The notes beneath the pieces were generated by a model that saw nothing but the letters and a program-made list of their open reading frames with translations, had not been told where the DNA came from and ran no database searches. The translations under genes and the position numbers were made by a program. From Desulfitobacterium hafniense DCB-2 (GTDB taxonomy: Bacteria > Bacillota > Desulfitobacteriia > Desulfitobacteriales > Desulfitobacteriaceae): a DNA stretch of 64,000 nucleotides. Of the stretch, positions 53,692 to 62,956 are shown in pieces. Within the stretch, counting starts at the first letter, position 1, and each line of letters starts with the position of its first letter. The DNA is taken from contig NC_011830.1 of the NCBI RefSeq assembly GCF_000021925.1, positions 2,256,501 through 2,320,500 on the forward strand. Reading direction: 5' to 3'.

Positions 53692-53713
53692 GGGGTTTGT
53701 TTACCCCGTTTTT
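53692..53713 (+). terminator. Terminator after the DUF554 gene
   Basis: GGGGT/ACCCC with a 6-nt loop and G then TTTTTT. Weak stem. Confidence 0.6.
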
Positions 53714-53845
53714 TATGCTCTTTTTAATGACCTCTTCCATTAAATTGATCCAACAGCTAAATCAGTCTGGATGGTATAATTAAATCATCGGGAGGAAAAA
53801 AGAAAAATAAGATTTCTCTGAGAACAGTTGGAAGGAGCATACATT

Positions 53846-53935
53846 ATGGGTATGACTGATCAAGGAATCATGGTTATTGACGAAAATGAAAAAATTATCT
53901 TGTATAATACCCCCTCTGCAAAACCATTTTTTTAA
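53846..53935 (+). pseudogene. N-terminal remnant of a PAS-domain protein
   Basis: A 29-codon frame with GGAAGGAG upstream reads MTDQGIMVIDENEKIILYN before a stop. It matches the opening of PAS domains in sensor or sigma-54 regulators. The rest is gone. 53936-54062 shows no further coding sense. Confidence 0.5.
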
Positions 53936-54062
53936 ACAACATGACACAAGATGAATGAAACAGGTTTTACATAGAATAAGGTAAAGGCCAGCATTTTAGT
54001 GGAGCAAAATTCCGCTGAATGTTGGTTTTATACCAACGCTGATCCATAATTTCACCCAGGAG

Positions 54063-54749
54063 GTGAGCACAATCAATAAGATTCTGATCGTGGAAGATGA
54101 TCTAGCCTTGAGCGAAGGAATCGTTCTGGCCTTTAAAGACAATAATTTTGCTTTTGTGCAGACCCGGAACTTAACTGAAGCCAGGCAAGCGGTCCGGAAC
54201 ACTTCCATTCAGCTGGTGATCCTGGATCTCAACCTGCCTGATGGCAACGGGCTGGAGTTTCTGAAGGAGTTGCGCAGAACTTCGGCTGTTCCCGTCATCA
54301 TCCTCACCGCCAATGACCTGGAGACCGATGTGGTCAGGGGCCTGGAACTGGGAGCGGACGACTACATCACCAAACCCTTCAGCCTGATGATCCTGCGGGC
54401 CAGGGTCAACGCCAGACTGAGAAACGCTCATCCCTCAGCCGGCGACACGGTGGAGATTGAAGGGTTTTGCTTTTCCTTTGCCAAAATGGAGTTTGCCAAG
54501 GATGGTGTTCCGATTGAGCTGAGCAAAACAGAGCAAAAGCTGCTGCGCCTGTTGCTGGAAAACCGCGGGCAGACCTTGACCCGGGCCCAGCTGGTGGATG
54601 CCATCTGGACGGAGGGGGCCGAATATGTGGATGAGAACGCCCTCTCGGTAACGGTAAACCGTCTGCGCAATAAACTGGAGGACCTGCCGTCCTCACCCCG
54701 TTTCATCAAGACCGTTTATGGTATCGGTTACACTTGGGCGGTGCCCTGA
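54063..54749 (+). CDS. OmpR-family response regulator
   Basis: 228 residues. Receiver domain with acidic E11-D13, phosphoacceptor D55 (LVILDLNLP), T82 and K104 (TKPF), then a winged-helix output domain (about 130-228, SKTEQKLLRLLLENRGQTLTRAQLVDAIW). The only nearby conventional start, GTG 54063, overlaps the AGGAGG itself, so the start is odd. The partner kinase gene is 1 bp past the stop. Confidence 0.92.
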   Translation: MSTINKILIVEDDLALSEGIVLAFKDNNFAFVQTRNLTEARQAVRNTSIQLVILDLNLPDGNGLEFLKELRRTSAVPVIILTANDLETDVVRGLELGADDYITKPFSLMILRARVNARLRNAHPSAGDTVEIEGFCFSFAKMEFAKDGVPIELSKTEQKLLRLLLENRGQTLTRAQLVDAIWTEGAEYVDENALSVTVNRLRNKLEDLPSSPRFIKTVYGIGYTWAVP

Positions 54750-54750
54750 T

Positions 54751-55713
54751 ATGGATACGTGGATTTGGGCAGCGGGGGCAGCCGCTGTTGCTGTAACTGT
54801 GACGGCCCTGGCAGCTGGTGTGACTTTCTGGCAGCGGAGAAAGACGCGGCGGATTATGGACTCCTTGAATACCATGCTGGACAGGGCTATCGAGGGCAGC
54901 TTTGCCGAGACCGCTTTCGATGAATCTCTCTTGTCGGCCACGGAAGCCAAAATGGCTCGTTTCTTAGGGGTGTGCCAGGTGTCTTCCCAAAGCCTGGCTG
55001 CGGAAAAGGATAAAATAAAGGGCCTGATCGCGGACATTTCCCATCAAACCAAGACACCCATCGCCAACCTTCTGCTGTATTCCCAGCTGCTTGAGGAGCA
55101 TGAGCTGCCGGAGGAAGGTGCCCTCTGCGTCAAGGCACTGTCTGCTCAGGCCCAAAAGCTGGATTTTCTGATCGGCGCCCTGGTGAAAGCATCCCGCCTG
55201 GAAGCCGGAATCATTGCGGTAACACCCCGGCAGGGTGAGGTGCAAGCCTTGATTGAGGCGGCCCTGGCCCAAATCAGATTAAAAGCCGAGGAGAAAGGGA
55301 TACGAATTGAAGCGGAGAGGGCAGCGGGTAGGGCTTATTACGATCCCAAATGGACTGCCGAGGCGCTATACAACATCCTGGATAATGGAGTGAAATATTC
55401 TCCTCCCCAAAGCCTGATCCGCATCCGGGCTATCCCCTATGAGCTCTTTTACCGGATTGATATCTCTGATGAAGGGATGGGCATAGCCGAGGCAGAACAA
55501 AGCCAAATCTTTGCCCGCTTTTACCGTTCACCGGCAGTAAGCGGACAAGAGGGCGTGGGGCTGGGTTTGTTTCTGGCCAGGGAAATTCTTGCCGCCGGCG
55601 GCGGGTATATCAAGGTGTCCTCAAAGCCGGGGCAGGGAGCGGTATTTTCGGTGTTTCTGCCCATCGAAAAAACGCTGAAATCTTACAAAACTGTTAGATC
55701 TGAGAAAGAATAA
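54751..55713 (+). CDS. Sensor histidine kinase
   Basis: 320 residues with a single N-terminal helix (about 6-27) and almost no extracytoplasmic part, so it probably senses through the membrane or the neighbouring transporter. H98 in DISHQTKTPIANLL is the phosphorylation site. ATP-binding boxes: ILDNGVKYS, DEGMGIAE, GVGLGLFLAREI. ATG 54751 follows the regulator's stop. A terminator-like hairpin separates it from the ABC genes. Confidence 0.9.
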   Translation: MDTWIWAAGAAAVAVTVTALAAGVTFWQRRKTRRIMDSLNTMLDRAIEGSFAETAFDESLLSATEAKMARFLGVCQVSSQSLAAEKDKIKGLIADISHQTKTPIANLLLYSQLLEEHELPEEGALCVKALSAQAQKLDFLIGALVKASRLEAGIIAVTPRQGEVQALIEAALAQIRLKAEEKGIRIEAERAAGRAYYDPKWTAEALYNILDNGVKYSPPQSLIRIRAIPYELFYRIDISDEGMGIAEAEQSQIFARFYRSPAVSGQEGVGLGLFLAREILAAGGGYIKVSSKPGQGAVFSVFLPIEKTLKSYKTVRSEKE

Positions 55714-55735
55714 GGAAAGATTGTTGTGTTATCCT

Positions 55736-55773
55736 GTCTGTATCAAGGAAAAACTGATACAGACTTTTCTTTT
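55736..55773 (+). terminator. Hairpin between kinase and ABC genes
   Basis: GTCTGTATCA pairs with TGATACAGAC around 9 nt, then TTTTCTTTT, right before the ABC ribosome site. May attenuate transporter expression. Confidence 0.65.
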
Positions 55774-55786
55774 GGAGGAAATGAGC

Positions 55787-56464
55787 ATGGTTATTTTAAA
55801 AACAACGGACCTGCGCAAATATTACGGCGAGGGTGATACGGCTGTCCGCGCTCTGGACGGGGTGAACCTGGCGGTGGACAAGGGAGAGTTCGTCGCTGTG
55901 GTGGGCACTTCCGGCAGCGGCAAATCCACTCTGCTCCATTTGCTGGGAGGGCTTGACCGGCCCAGCGGCGGGACGGTTGCCGTGGATGGCAAGGAAATTT
56001 TCTCCCTGAAGGATGAAGAGCTGACAATTTTCCGGCGGCGCAAGATCGGCTTTGTCTTCCAGAGCTATAACCTGGTGCCGGTGCTCAATATCTATGAGAA
56101 CATTATTTTACCCATCCAATTGGATGGCAATGAACCGGACGAGGAGTATGTGACCCGAATCGTTCAAACCTTGGGTTTGGAAAGCAAGCTGCAGAATCTT
56201 CCCGGCCAGCTTTCCGGGGGCCAGCAGCAGCGGGTGGCCATCGCCAGAGCCATAGCAACCAAACCGGCCATTATCCTGGCCGATGAACCCACCGGGAATC
56301 TGGACAGCAGAACCAGTCAGGACGTGATGGGGCTTCTCAAAGTGACCGGGGAAAAGTTCAGGCAGACCATCGTCATGATTACCCATAATGAAGAATTGGC
56401 CCAGCTGGCTGATCGGATCATCCGCATTGAGGATGGCAAAATAGCAGGTGGTGGGCGAACATGA
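55787..56464 (+). CDS. ABC transporter ATPase, MacB/LolD type
   Basis: 225 residues: Walker A GTSGSGKST (40-48), Q-loop FVFQSYNLVP, signature LSGGQQQRVAIARA, Walker B ILADEPTGNLDS, H-loop ITHNEEL. ATPase for FtsX-type permeases. GGAGG is 8 nt before ATG 55787; the in-frame ATG at 55781 is too close to it. Its stop overlaps the permease start by ATGA. Confidence 0.94.
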   Translation: MVILKTTDLRKYYGEGDTAVRALDGVNLAVDKGEFVAVVGTSGSGKSTLLHLLGGLDRPSGGTVAVDGKEIFSLKDEELTIFRRRKIGFVFQSYNLVPVLNIYENIILPIQLDGNEPDEEYVTRIVQTLGLESKLQNLPGQLSGGQQQRVAIARAIATKPAIILADEPTGNLDSRTSQDVMGLLKVTGEKFRQTIVMITHNEELAQLADRIIRIEDGKIAGGGRT

Positions 56465-58956
56465 TCAAGGTGAAAAACAACAAAGCCATCCGTACTCTGG
56501 CCGACCGCAACTTCCGCACAGCGGGAACCCGCAACCTGATTGCCGTGATAGCCATCGCTCTGACGGCCATTCTCTTCACCAGTGTTTTTACCATGGGCTT
56601 TGGCCTGGTGGAAAGCACCCAGCGGGCCTCCATGATCATGTCCGGGGGAGATGGGCATGCCGCTGTCAAATATGTCACAGATGAAGCTTATGAGCGGATC
56701 AGAGAGCATCCCCTGATCGAGGAAATGGCTTACTGCCGAATACTGAGCGACAGCGTGGATAACCAGGCCCTGATCAGGCGGCATACGGAATTCTGGTACT
56801 ATGACGATGTGGGGTTAAAGTACGGTTTTGCGGAGCCCACCGGCGGGCATAAACCTCAGGCCGGGAATGAAGTGATCGCCGATACCAAAACCCTGGAGCT
56901 GTTAGGGGTTCCGCTGGAAGTGGGAGCACCGCTTACTCTGGAGATCACGGTTCATGGCCGGCAGGTCCTGCGGGATTTCATCCTGGCCGGCTGGTGGGAA
57001 AGCGATCCGGGGTTCAATATTGGTCAGATCTTTGCCTCCCGAGCTTATGTGGATGCCCATCGGGATGAGCTGCACTACACCTATCCCGAGGATAAATCTC
57101 TGACAGGTACCGTCACAGGCTACCTTAAGTTTGCTAACAGCCTGAACATTGCGGAAAATCTGGAGAAGGTTGTGACGGAAAGCGGCTTCTCCATGGAAGA
57201 GGGCGACCCCAACTACCTGGCCACCGGCGTCAACTGGGCGTATCTGTCCACTGTGGTGGGGATGGATGCCGGGACCCTGACTGCTCTGGCCAGTGCCCTG
57301 CTCTTGTTTGTCCTGACAGGCTATCTTATTATTTACAATATCTTTCAGATCTCGGTCCTACGGGATATCCGCTTTTATGGCCTGCTCAAAACCATCGGTA
57401 CCACCGGCCGTCAGCTGCGGGCCATCATCCGCCGTCAAGCTCTGCGGCTCTCCTTGATCGGCATTCCTCTGGGGCTGCTGGCAGGATTTTTGGTGGGGAA
57501 GGCCTTGGTTCCCTACTTGATGGAGCGCTCCAGCTACGCCGGCAGCGGGGTTTCCGTATCTCCCGATCCCCTCATCTTCGCCGGGGCGGCCCTGTTTGCT
57601 TTATTTACGGTTTGGATCAGTGCCCATAAACCGGGAAAAATGGCGGCCGGAATATCCCCTGTGGAAGCGGTGCGCTATACGGATCAGGAGCGCAGCAGCG
57701 GCAAAAAGCTCAAAAAGTCCCGCCATGGCGCTAAACCCTGGCGGATGGCTATGGCCAATCTCGGGCGCAACAAACGCCGCACTGTGCTGGTTATCCTCAG
57801 TCTCAGTCTGAGCATTGTGCTGACCAACACGGTATTTACGATTTCCCAAAGCGTTGACTTGAACAAAGGGCTGGAGAAGTTCAGCGATTCGGACTTTCTG
57901 CTGGGTCATGCTAATCTGTTCAACAATCAATACGACGGTGAAAGCAGTGCCCTCAGCGAGAGTTTTATCTCTGCTGCCGGCGCTCAGGAAGGGTTTGAAA
58001 CCGGGGGGCGCCTCTATGGCTCCTGGGCCAGCTATCAGAGCGGGACTTCGGCTCAAATCATGAACAGGCAGCCGGACGGTTCTTTGGCCACTGCCCTTTA
58101 CGGGCTGGAGGAATTCCCCTTTTCCCGCTTGAAGCTTGTGGATGGTGAACTGGATCGGGAAAAGCTGGCCGGCGGGGATTATGTCCTGGAGGGCATACAA
58201 GCGGATGACCAGGGGAAGGTGGAAACCGGCCGCTTTAATCACCAGGTGGGGGACAAGATCACCTTGAATTGCGGCGGTACAGAATGGGAAATGACGGTTC
58301 TGGGCCATGTGGTGGCCAATCCTCAGACCAATACTAATGGTTCCTGGATAGGCTCGGCCTTCTTTTTACCGGCTGATATCTACCGGGAGCTGACCGGCAA
58401 TTCCTTCCCCATGAGCTATGCCTTTAACGTGGCGGAAGCTCAGGAGCGGGACCTGGAGAACTTCCTGAAAAGATATACGGCGGAAATTGAGCCTACTATG
58501 AACTACAGCTCGAAATTTACCGCCCTGTCCTCTCTGGAAGGCCTGCGGAACACCGCCGTTCTGATCGGCGGCAGTTTGGCGGCGATTATCGGCATAATCG
58601 GTGTACTCAACTTTGTCAATGCCGTCTTAACCGGTATCCTGACCCGTCACCGGGAATTGGCCATGCTGCAGAGCATCGGGATGACCCGCCGGCAGCTGGT
58701 GGGCATGCTCTGCAGCGAGGGGGGCTGTTATGCGGCCTTGACCGGGATAAGTTCCATCCTGCTGAGCGTAGGCTTCTCGCTGCTTATTCTGCGTCCTTTG
58801 AGCGAACAAATCTGGTTTTTAAGCTATCGCTTCGTATTTTGGCCCTTGCTGATTATTCTGCCCCTGCTCTTTGTTCTGGGAGCCCTCGTTCCCTATACCG
58901 TTTATTATGCAACCGCTAAACAAAGCATTGTGGAACGGCTGAGAATGGCCGAGTAA
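56461..58956 (+). CDS. FtsX-type ABC permease, large
   Basis: 831 residues. N-terminal helix (about 25-48), an extracytoplasmic MacB-like domain, a first FtsX bundle (about 275-395), then helix (about 443-463), second extracytoplasmic domain and a final FtsX bundle (about 700-825). Works with the preceding ATPase; such systems resist peptide antibiotics or handle lipoproteins. Same-strand two-component genes just upstream suggest a sensor-transporter module. Confidence 0.92.
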   Translation: MIKVKNNKAIRTLADRNFRTAGTRNLIAVIAIALTAILFTSVFTMGFGLVESTQRASMIMSGGDGHAAVKYVTDEAYERIREHPLIEEMAYCRILSDSVDNQALIRRHTEFWYYDDVGLKYGFAEPTGGHKPQAGNEVIADTKTLELLGVPLEVGAPLTLEITVHGRQVLRDFILAGWWESDPGFNIGQIFASRAYVDAHRDELHYTYPEDKSLTGTVTGYLKFANSLNIAENLEKVVTESGFSMEEGDPNYLATGVNWAYLSTVVGMDAGTLTALASALLLFVLTGYLIIYNIFQISVLRDIRFYGLLKTIGTTGRQLRAIIRRQALRLSLIGIPLGLLAGFLVGKALVPYLMERSSYAGSGVSVSPDPLIFAGAALFALFTVWISAHKPGKMAAGISPVEAVRYTDQERSSGKKLKKSRHGAKPWRMAMANLGRNKRRTVLVILSLSLSIVLTNTVFTISQSVDLNKGLEKFSDSDFLLGHANLFNNQYDGESSALSESFISAAGAQEGFETGGRLYGSWASYQSGTSAQIMNRQPDGSLATALYGLEEFPFSRLKLVDGELDREKLAGGDYVLEGIQADDQGKVETGRFNHQVGDKITLNCGGTEWEMTVLGHVVANPQTNTNGSWIGSAFFLPADIYRELTGNSFPMSYAFNVAEAQERDLENFLKRYTAEIEPTMNYSSKFTALSSLEGLRNTAVLIGGSLAAIIGIIGVLNFVNAVLTGILTRHRELAMLQSIGMTRRQLVGMLCSEGGCYAALTGISSILLSVGFSLLILRPLSEQIWFLSYRFVFWPLLIILPLLFVLGALVPYTVYYATAKQSIVERLRMAE

Positions 58957-58976
58957 CAGGGGACGGAGATGATGTT

Positions 58977-59023
58977 AAAACCGGCCTTTTGCGGGAGTGA
59001 TTCCCCCAAAAGGTCGGTTTTTT
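58977..59023 (+). terminator. Terminator after the ABC permease
   Basis: AAAACCGGCCTTTT pairs with AAAAGGTCGGTTTT (one G-T), inner GGGA/TCCC, then TTTTTT. Confidence 0.85.
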
Positions 59024-59106
59024 CTACAAGGGAAAAATGAAATGACAAAGTTGACTTGTGTGGTAAAATAGGCATAACGATAAGCGGGAATTTCTGGGAG
59101 CAATGC

Positions 59107-59577
59107 ATGATGAAGAAAAAAGTAAGGGCTGAATTGACCAAATTATATACGGGAGAGTTGGCAAGTATAGTAGTTTTTTTGGTTCTATACTATTGGCAAT
59201 TCGAGGGTTTTGTCCTGCCGGTACTCTATCCATTGTCAATCTTATGTTTTATTCTTTGGCAGGGAGCTTTGTATTGGTTTCTTTGTTTACAAAGACTGAA
59301 AGGTAAAACTATAAAAAACGTTGGCAGGGTATTTTACATTTTTAAATATATTAACTTAGTTCTTATCGCCCTATCTATCCCGGTTATATTATTGAGTAGT
59401 CATGATAATCTACTGTATACTGTTTTAGGTTTTTTTCTTTCATTGTTTGCCGTTGTGGAATGGATAAATTATTTTCTTGTTCGACTTTCATATAAGAATC
59501 CGAAAATACTAATTAGTTTACTCAGACATAGTCAGTTGAAAAGAAGTAAATTGGCTAAAGAAATTGCAGAGCGCTGA
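59107..59577 (+). CDS. Small four-helix membrane protein, unknown
   Basis: 156 residues with hydrophobic segments at about 16-32, 38-56, 76-95 and 103-122, a basic C-terminus and no known motif. GGGAG is 7 nt before ATG 59107. The frame is AT-rich compared with its neighbours, which may indicate acquisition. No operon partners. Confidence 0.75.
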   Translation: MMKKKVRAELTKLYTGELASIVVFLVLYYWQFEGFVLPVLYPLSILCFILWQGALYWFLCLQRLKGKTIKNVGRVFYIFKYINLVLIALSIPVILLSSHDNLLYTVLGFFLSLFAVVEWINYFLVRLSYKNPKILISLLRHSQLKRSKLAKEIAER

Positions 59578-59612
59578 TTTCCAATCTAAATGGCCTATTT
59601 GGTTATGACAAT

Positions 59613-60083
59613 TTATAATGCAAGCAATTGTTTCTTTTTAGCTTCATATTCATCTGGAGAAATTGCACCTATGTCTAAAAGCTCCTTATATTTTTTAATT
59701 TCATCAGCTGCACTTAAGAAAACACTTTTCTCGTCTTGTTCGTTTGTCAAATAGCTCTGAATCTTTTCCGAGAATGCCGACAAAGTGTCCTGGGCAACTT
59801 TTTCACAATTCCTTTGCCAGAGCAAATAGGGCAGGCCTTTTGATGACACAGTTATAAGAATGTCGCAACCACTCCCAACTGGTTTGGCGGAAAAACTTAC
59901 ATTTTCACCGTTTCCACCGCGAGTAAAACTTAATTTTTTATCCACTTCAATAGTATTTGTACTTGTATTTTCACAACGGATAGAGTATTTGTCCAAAGTA
60001 GAGATCGCTTCTTTAAATGCTAAAATACAATTTTGAGGAGTTGCCTTAACGTGAACTGATTTTTCTACCGACATAAATGGCAT
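59613..60083 (-). CDS. SHOCT-domain protein
   Basis: 156 residues. About 110 N-terminal residues of unknown beta-rich fold, then the C-terminal SHOCT motif (ADEIKKYKELLDIGAISPDEYEAKK) common as an oligomerisation tail. Possible later start at the fourth codon. Function unknown. Confidence 0.8.
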   Translation of the reverse strand: MPFMSVEKSVHVKATPQNCILAFKEAISTLDKYSIRCENTSTNTIEVDKKLSFTRGGNGENVSFSAKPVGSGCDILITVSSKGLPYLLWQRNCEKVAQDTLSAFSEKIQSYLTNEQDEKSVFLSAADEIKKYKELLDIGAISPDEYEAKKKQLLAL

Positions 60084-60210
60084 AAAAATTCGCCTCGCCT
60101 CTTGATATTTCTAGCTTATATCTTTTATAACAATAGACTAGAATTTAAGAGTAGTAAAGGGAAATTTTTTAAAATGCTGCCCCATTTAAGATCGGCCTTT
60201 TGCGAAAGTA

Positions 60211-60246
60211 GAAGCAGGCCGGCGTTTTGCACTGCCGGCCTGCTTC
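60211..60246. terminator. Hairpin between LysM and SHOCT genes
   Basis: Perfect 13-bp stem GAAGCAGGCCGGC with its complement, 10-nt loop. It lies downstream of the LysM gene on the minus strand. No clear T-run. Confidence 0.6.
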
Positions 60247-60317
60247 ATTATACTACTTTTTTAACATTCGATCTCTGTATAGGAGGTTAAGTAAAGGCTT
60301 TCAGGTATCAGAAAGGC

Positions 60318-61322
60318 CTATTTTGTTAAAACAATCTTTTGTCCTTCAAAGATCAGGTTGGGGTTCTTAATTCTATCCTTGTTGGCCTCATAAATATTCA
60401 TATATTTGCTTGCATCTCCATAATGCTTCGCAGCAATCTTGCCAAGTGTGTCTCCGGCTTGGACAGTATAAATTGTTCCGCTTTCGCTTTTAAGAGCAGG
60501 CAACAGTCCATCACCAGGTAAAACGAGGCTCATGCCGACAGTGAGGTTATTGTTGTTTTTCTTAAGGAGTTCCTTATTGGCATTATAGATTTTGGTATGA
60601 TACTCATAGCTTCCATAATTGTTTAAAGCAATAGTTCCCAAAGTATCCCCTGCTTGTACTGCATATGTAACATTTCCTTGAGATTCTGCTACAGGTGCCG
60701 GAGTGGGGGCAGGAGCAGGTGCCGGAGCTGGAGCCGGAGCTGGAGCTGGGGTCGGTTCCGGAGTCGGAACAGGGGCTGGTTCTGGAGTTGGAGCGGGAGC
60801 AGGCTCTGGAGTTGGAGCAGGAGCAGGTTCTTCGGTCGGAGCAGGAGTAGTTTCCGGAGCCGGAGCTGCTACGCCATCGGAAATCTTGTAAACGATTTTG
60901 GTAGTAGTATCATCAGCATTACCAAAACTAAGTACATAGTAAGGTTCCATACCCCAGAAATACTCGGTAAGAATTGCAGTTGCTGTTTGGTTGGCTTCAA
61001 TTTCGGTTACGGCTTCTTCCTGGCCGTCTATGGTCCACATGAGGCTGCCTGCATAGAAACCGTCAGGGTCATAGGCTCTGATAGTGGCCGACATTGTTTC
61101 TTTGGGTGTGAACTTTACTTCAGCGTTCGCTTCCACAAGAACAACTTCGTATTCCTCAGCTGGACTGGGTTCGAACTGAAGGGTTGCGGTTTCGGTGCCA
61201 ATTTTACCGGTCAAAGAATAGGAATACTTGTCCGCGGAGACACCGAAAACTGCTGACGGGATGGCTGTGAACATAAATAGGGTGACTAACAGAGTTGAAG
61301 AAATTGCTTTAGTAATCTTCAA
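60318..61322 (-). CDS. Secreted protein with two LysM domains
   Basis: 334 residues. The likely start is TTG 61322, 9 nt after GGAGG, giving a clean signal peptide (KITKAISSTLLVTLF to VFGVSA). A longer ATG start at 61361 would hide it. A domain of unknown type (about 32-155) is followed by a linker of Ala-Pro-Thr-Glu repeats (about 160-215) and two LysM peptidoglycan-binding domains (TYAVQAGDTLGTIA, IYTVQAGDTLGKIA). Probably cell-wall bound. Confidence 0.88.
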   Translation of the reverse strand: MKITKAISSTLLVTLFMFTAIPSAVFGVSADKYSYSLTGKIGTETATLQFEPSPAEEYEVVLVEANAEVKFTPKETMSATIRAYDPDGFYAGSLMWTIDGQEEAVTEIEANQTATAILTEYFWGMEPYYVLSFGNADDTTTKIVYKISDGVAAPAPETTPAPTEEPAPAPTPEPAPAPTPEPAPVPTPEPTPAPAPAPAPAPAPAPTPAPVAESQGNVTYAVQAGDTLGTIALNNYGSYEYHTKIYNANKELLKKNNNNLTVGMSLVLPGDGLLPALKSESGTIYTVQAGDTLGKIAAKHYGDASKYMNIYEANKDRIKNPNLIFEGQKIVLTK

Positions 61323-61484
61323 GATGCTTAACCTCCAATGTTTTTTTTGCATTGATGCCAAATATTTGTTCCAATACTTCTTTTTACAACAAATTTCCCC
61401 TCCTTACCTAGGTTATAATCAACGTTTATGACTTTAAAACAGGAGTATTATTAAAATACTTTTTTTCACCAAAGCAATATAAAA

Positions 61485-61514
61485 ATTATAATATACCATT
61501 TATAGGAATATCAA
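61485..61514 (-). promoter_or_regulatory. LysM gene promoter
   Basis: On the minus strand TTGATA (61509-61514) and TATAAT (61485-61490) are 18 bp apart, about 160 bp before the start. Confidence 0.5.
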
Positions 61515-61560
61515 GAATACTAATAAGAGATTTTCAATTTTAACATTGGCAACTTAATGT

Positions 61561-61575
61561 TTATAATCATTTTAA
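61561..61575. promoter_or_regulatory. PerR-like box, one mismatch
   Basis: TTATAATCATTTTAA matches the PerR consensus at 14 of 15 positions, in very AT-rich DNA between the LysM and GNAT genes. May be chance. I see no gene in 61576-61861. Confidence 0.25.
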
Positions 61576-61861
61576 TTAATAATTATGCATTATCTGAAGA
61601 GTGTTTTTAAAAAGTCAATATCATGGCTTATATCACAACAGAAATTTGTAATGATATGGTAGGTGAGTTGTGGTGCGGCTGAATGTAATGAGATCTTGTC
61701 CTTAGCCTGATTACCGGGTCCTGCCTGTCGTGCGTGTTGGCACAGTTTTTGACAGAGTGTTATGAAAAATTCAGGAAGTCAAAAGGAAACAAGGTAGTAT
61801 GCGAAGAATTTATTAAAGCAATTAGGAGGGAAAAAATCAGCAGGTGAAAAAGGGGACCAAT

Positions 61862-62344
61862 ATGAGAATTATTAAAGCTGCATATGAGCATTTTGAGATT
61901 GTTCAAAAGATCGTCAACGAGACCATTGGAACTGCATATCCAAACTATTATCCCCAGGGTGCCGTGGATTTTTTTCTGCGCCACCATTCACGTGAGGCCA
62001 TCCAAAAGGCAATTGCCGGTAATGAAGTATTCCTGTTGGAAGCAGAAGGGGAGTTCGTCGGCACAGGAAGCATCAAGGAGAATGAAATAAACCGGCTTTT
62101 TGTGTTGCCGGCCTATCAGGGCAAAGGTTTTGGAACCTTCATGATGGACGAATTGGAGGAGCTTATTTTCGCTGCATATCCGGAAGCTGTATTGGATGCT
62201 TCACTCCCGGCCTATGAGATGTACAGCCACAGAGGGTATGTACCGGTTGAATATCATCGCATAAAAACAGATAATGGCCATTATCTGTGCTATCACGTTA
62301 TGAAGAAAGGCTGTTGCGGGAAATCTGATTCCCCCTCAGACTGA
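61862..62344 (+). CDS. GNAT acetyltransferase
   Basis: 160 residues, with the acetyl-CoA loop in LPAYQGKGFGTFMMDELE (about 82-99) and a GNAT end EMYSHRGYVPVEYHRI. Substrate unknown. AGGGG is 6 nt upstream of ATG 61862; the GTG at 61844 is less favoured. Confidence 0.85.
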   Translation: MRIIKAAYEHFEIVQKIVNETIGTAYPNYYPQGAVDFFLRHHSREAIQKAIAGNEVFLLEAEGEFVGTGSIKENEINRLFVLPAYQGKGFGTFMMDELEELIFAAYPEAVLDASLPAYEMYSHRGYVPVEYHRIKTDNGHYLCYHVMKKGCCGKSDSPSD

Positions 62345-62438
62345 GGTTTGGCAGTTGATACTTTTCTGTGGTTGATGGATTGGAGATTGTGACTTTGCCA
62401 CCCAAGGGAATGCTGGTTTTAGACGGCATCTTTTTTAG

Positions 62439-62496
62439 TAAGAGAGGCAAAGCATAGAGACACTCCGAAGAGTGTCTGTGTCTAAGCTTCTCTTTT
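62439..62496. terminator. Bidirectional terminator
   Basis: AGACACTC/GAGTGTCT stem with CGAA loop, extended imperfectly by AAGAGAG...AAGC with GCTTCTCTT, followed by TTTT; between converging genes. Confidence 0.65.
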
Positions 62497-62502
62497 GCAT
62501 TC

Positions 62503-62870
62503 TCATAAGTAATTAATGGCTAGTTTATCTGTTCTTAAATCCCGCGCCTTAAATTTCTGCTCCGGATGGCCGATGGCAATACCTAACAGGGGTTCAAAGT
62601 CATCGGGGAGGTTCAGAACCGCTGTATTATCAAGTTCAGGGATTTCGCGCATTGCTTCAAGAGAACCCCAGATAAAGACGCTGCCTAAGCCGAGGCATGC
62701 AGCGGCCAGGTGCATAGAATAGGCAATGCATGTGACATTTGCGAACTCAATGCCGGGTTGTAAATTCTGTTTCCTGTGAGACACAAAAATCACTGATTGT
62801 CCTGTGATATTTGGTCCTGCCTGAATTTCCTGGTGGATTTCCTATAACGCAGCAATTCAAAGTAATCCAT
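62503..62870 (-). pseudogene. Nitroreductase with internal deletion
   Basis: An ATG at 62870 after AAGGGG opens MDYFELLRYRKSTRKFRQDQ, the start of a nitroreductase, but a stop follows at codon 27. In another frame the C-terminal half (HLAAACLGLGSVFIWGSLEAM ... LLGIAIGHPEQKF) reads to 62503. About 50 residues with the FMN contacts between the two halves are missing, so the gene is dead. Confidence 0.8.
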
Positions 62871-62901
62871 GAATACACCCCTTTTATGGCTGAACTCTTT
62901 T

Positions 62902-62956
62902 TGTAACTATTTACACTTAAGGGTAACATGAGAGATTTGCAGTGTAAATGATTACA
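62902..62956. promoter_or_regulatory. Two TGTAA-N4-TTACA operator-like sites
   Basis: TGTAACTATTTACA (62902-62915) and TGTAAATGATTACA (62943-62956) share 5-bp arms and are 41 bp apart, about four helical turns. They lie upstream of the broken nitroreductase gene. Regulator unknown. Confidence 0.6.

Noticed and set aside
53559..53783. 74-codon plus-strand frame spanning the DUF554 stop
   Set aside because: It runs through the DUF554 terminator in another frame and has no start signal.
60654..61256. 200-codon plus-strand frame rich in Arg and Ser opposite the LysM gene
   Set aside because: It is the reverse reading of the Ala-Pro repeat linker; composition explained by the repeat.
61561..61575. 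PerR box for the GNAT or LysM gene
   Set aside because: One mismatch in very AT-rich DNA and more than 200 bp from either start; kept only as a low-confidence feature.
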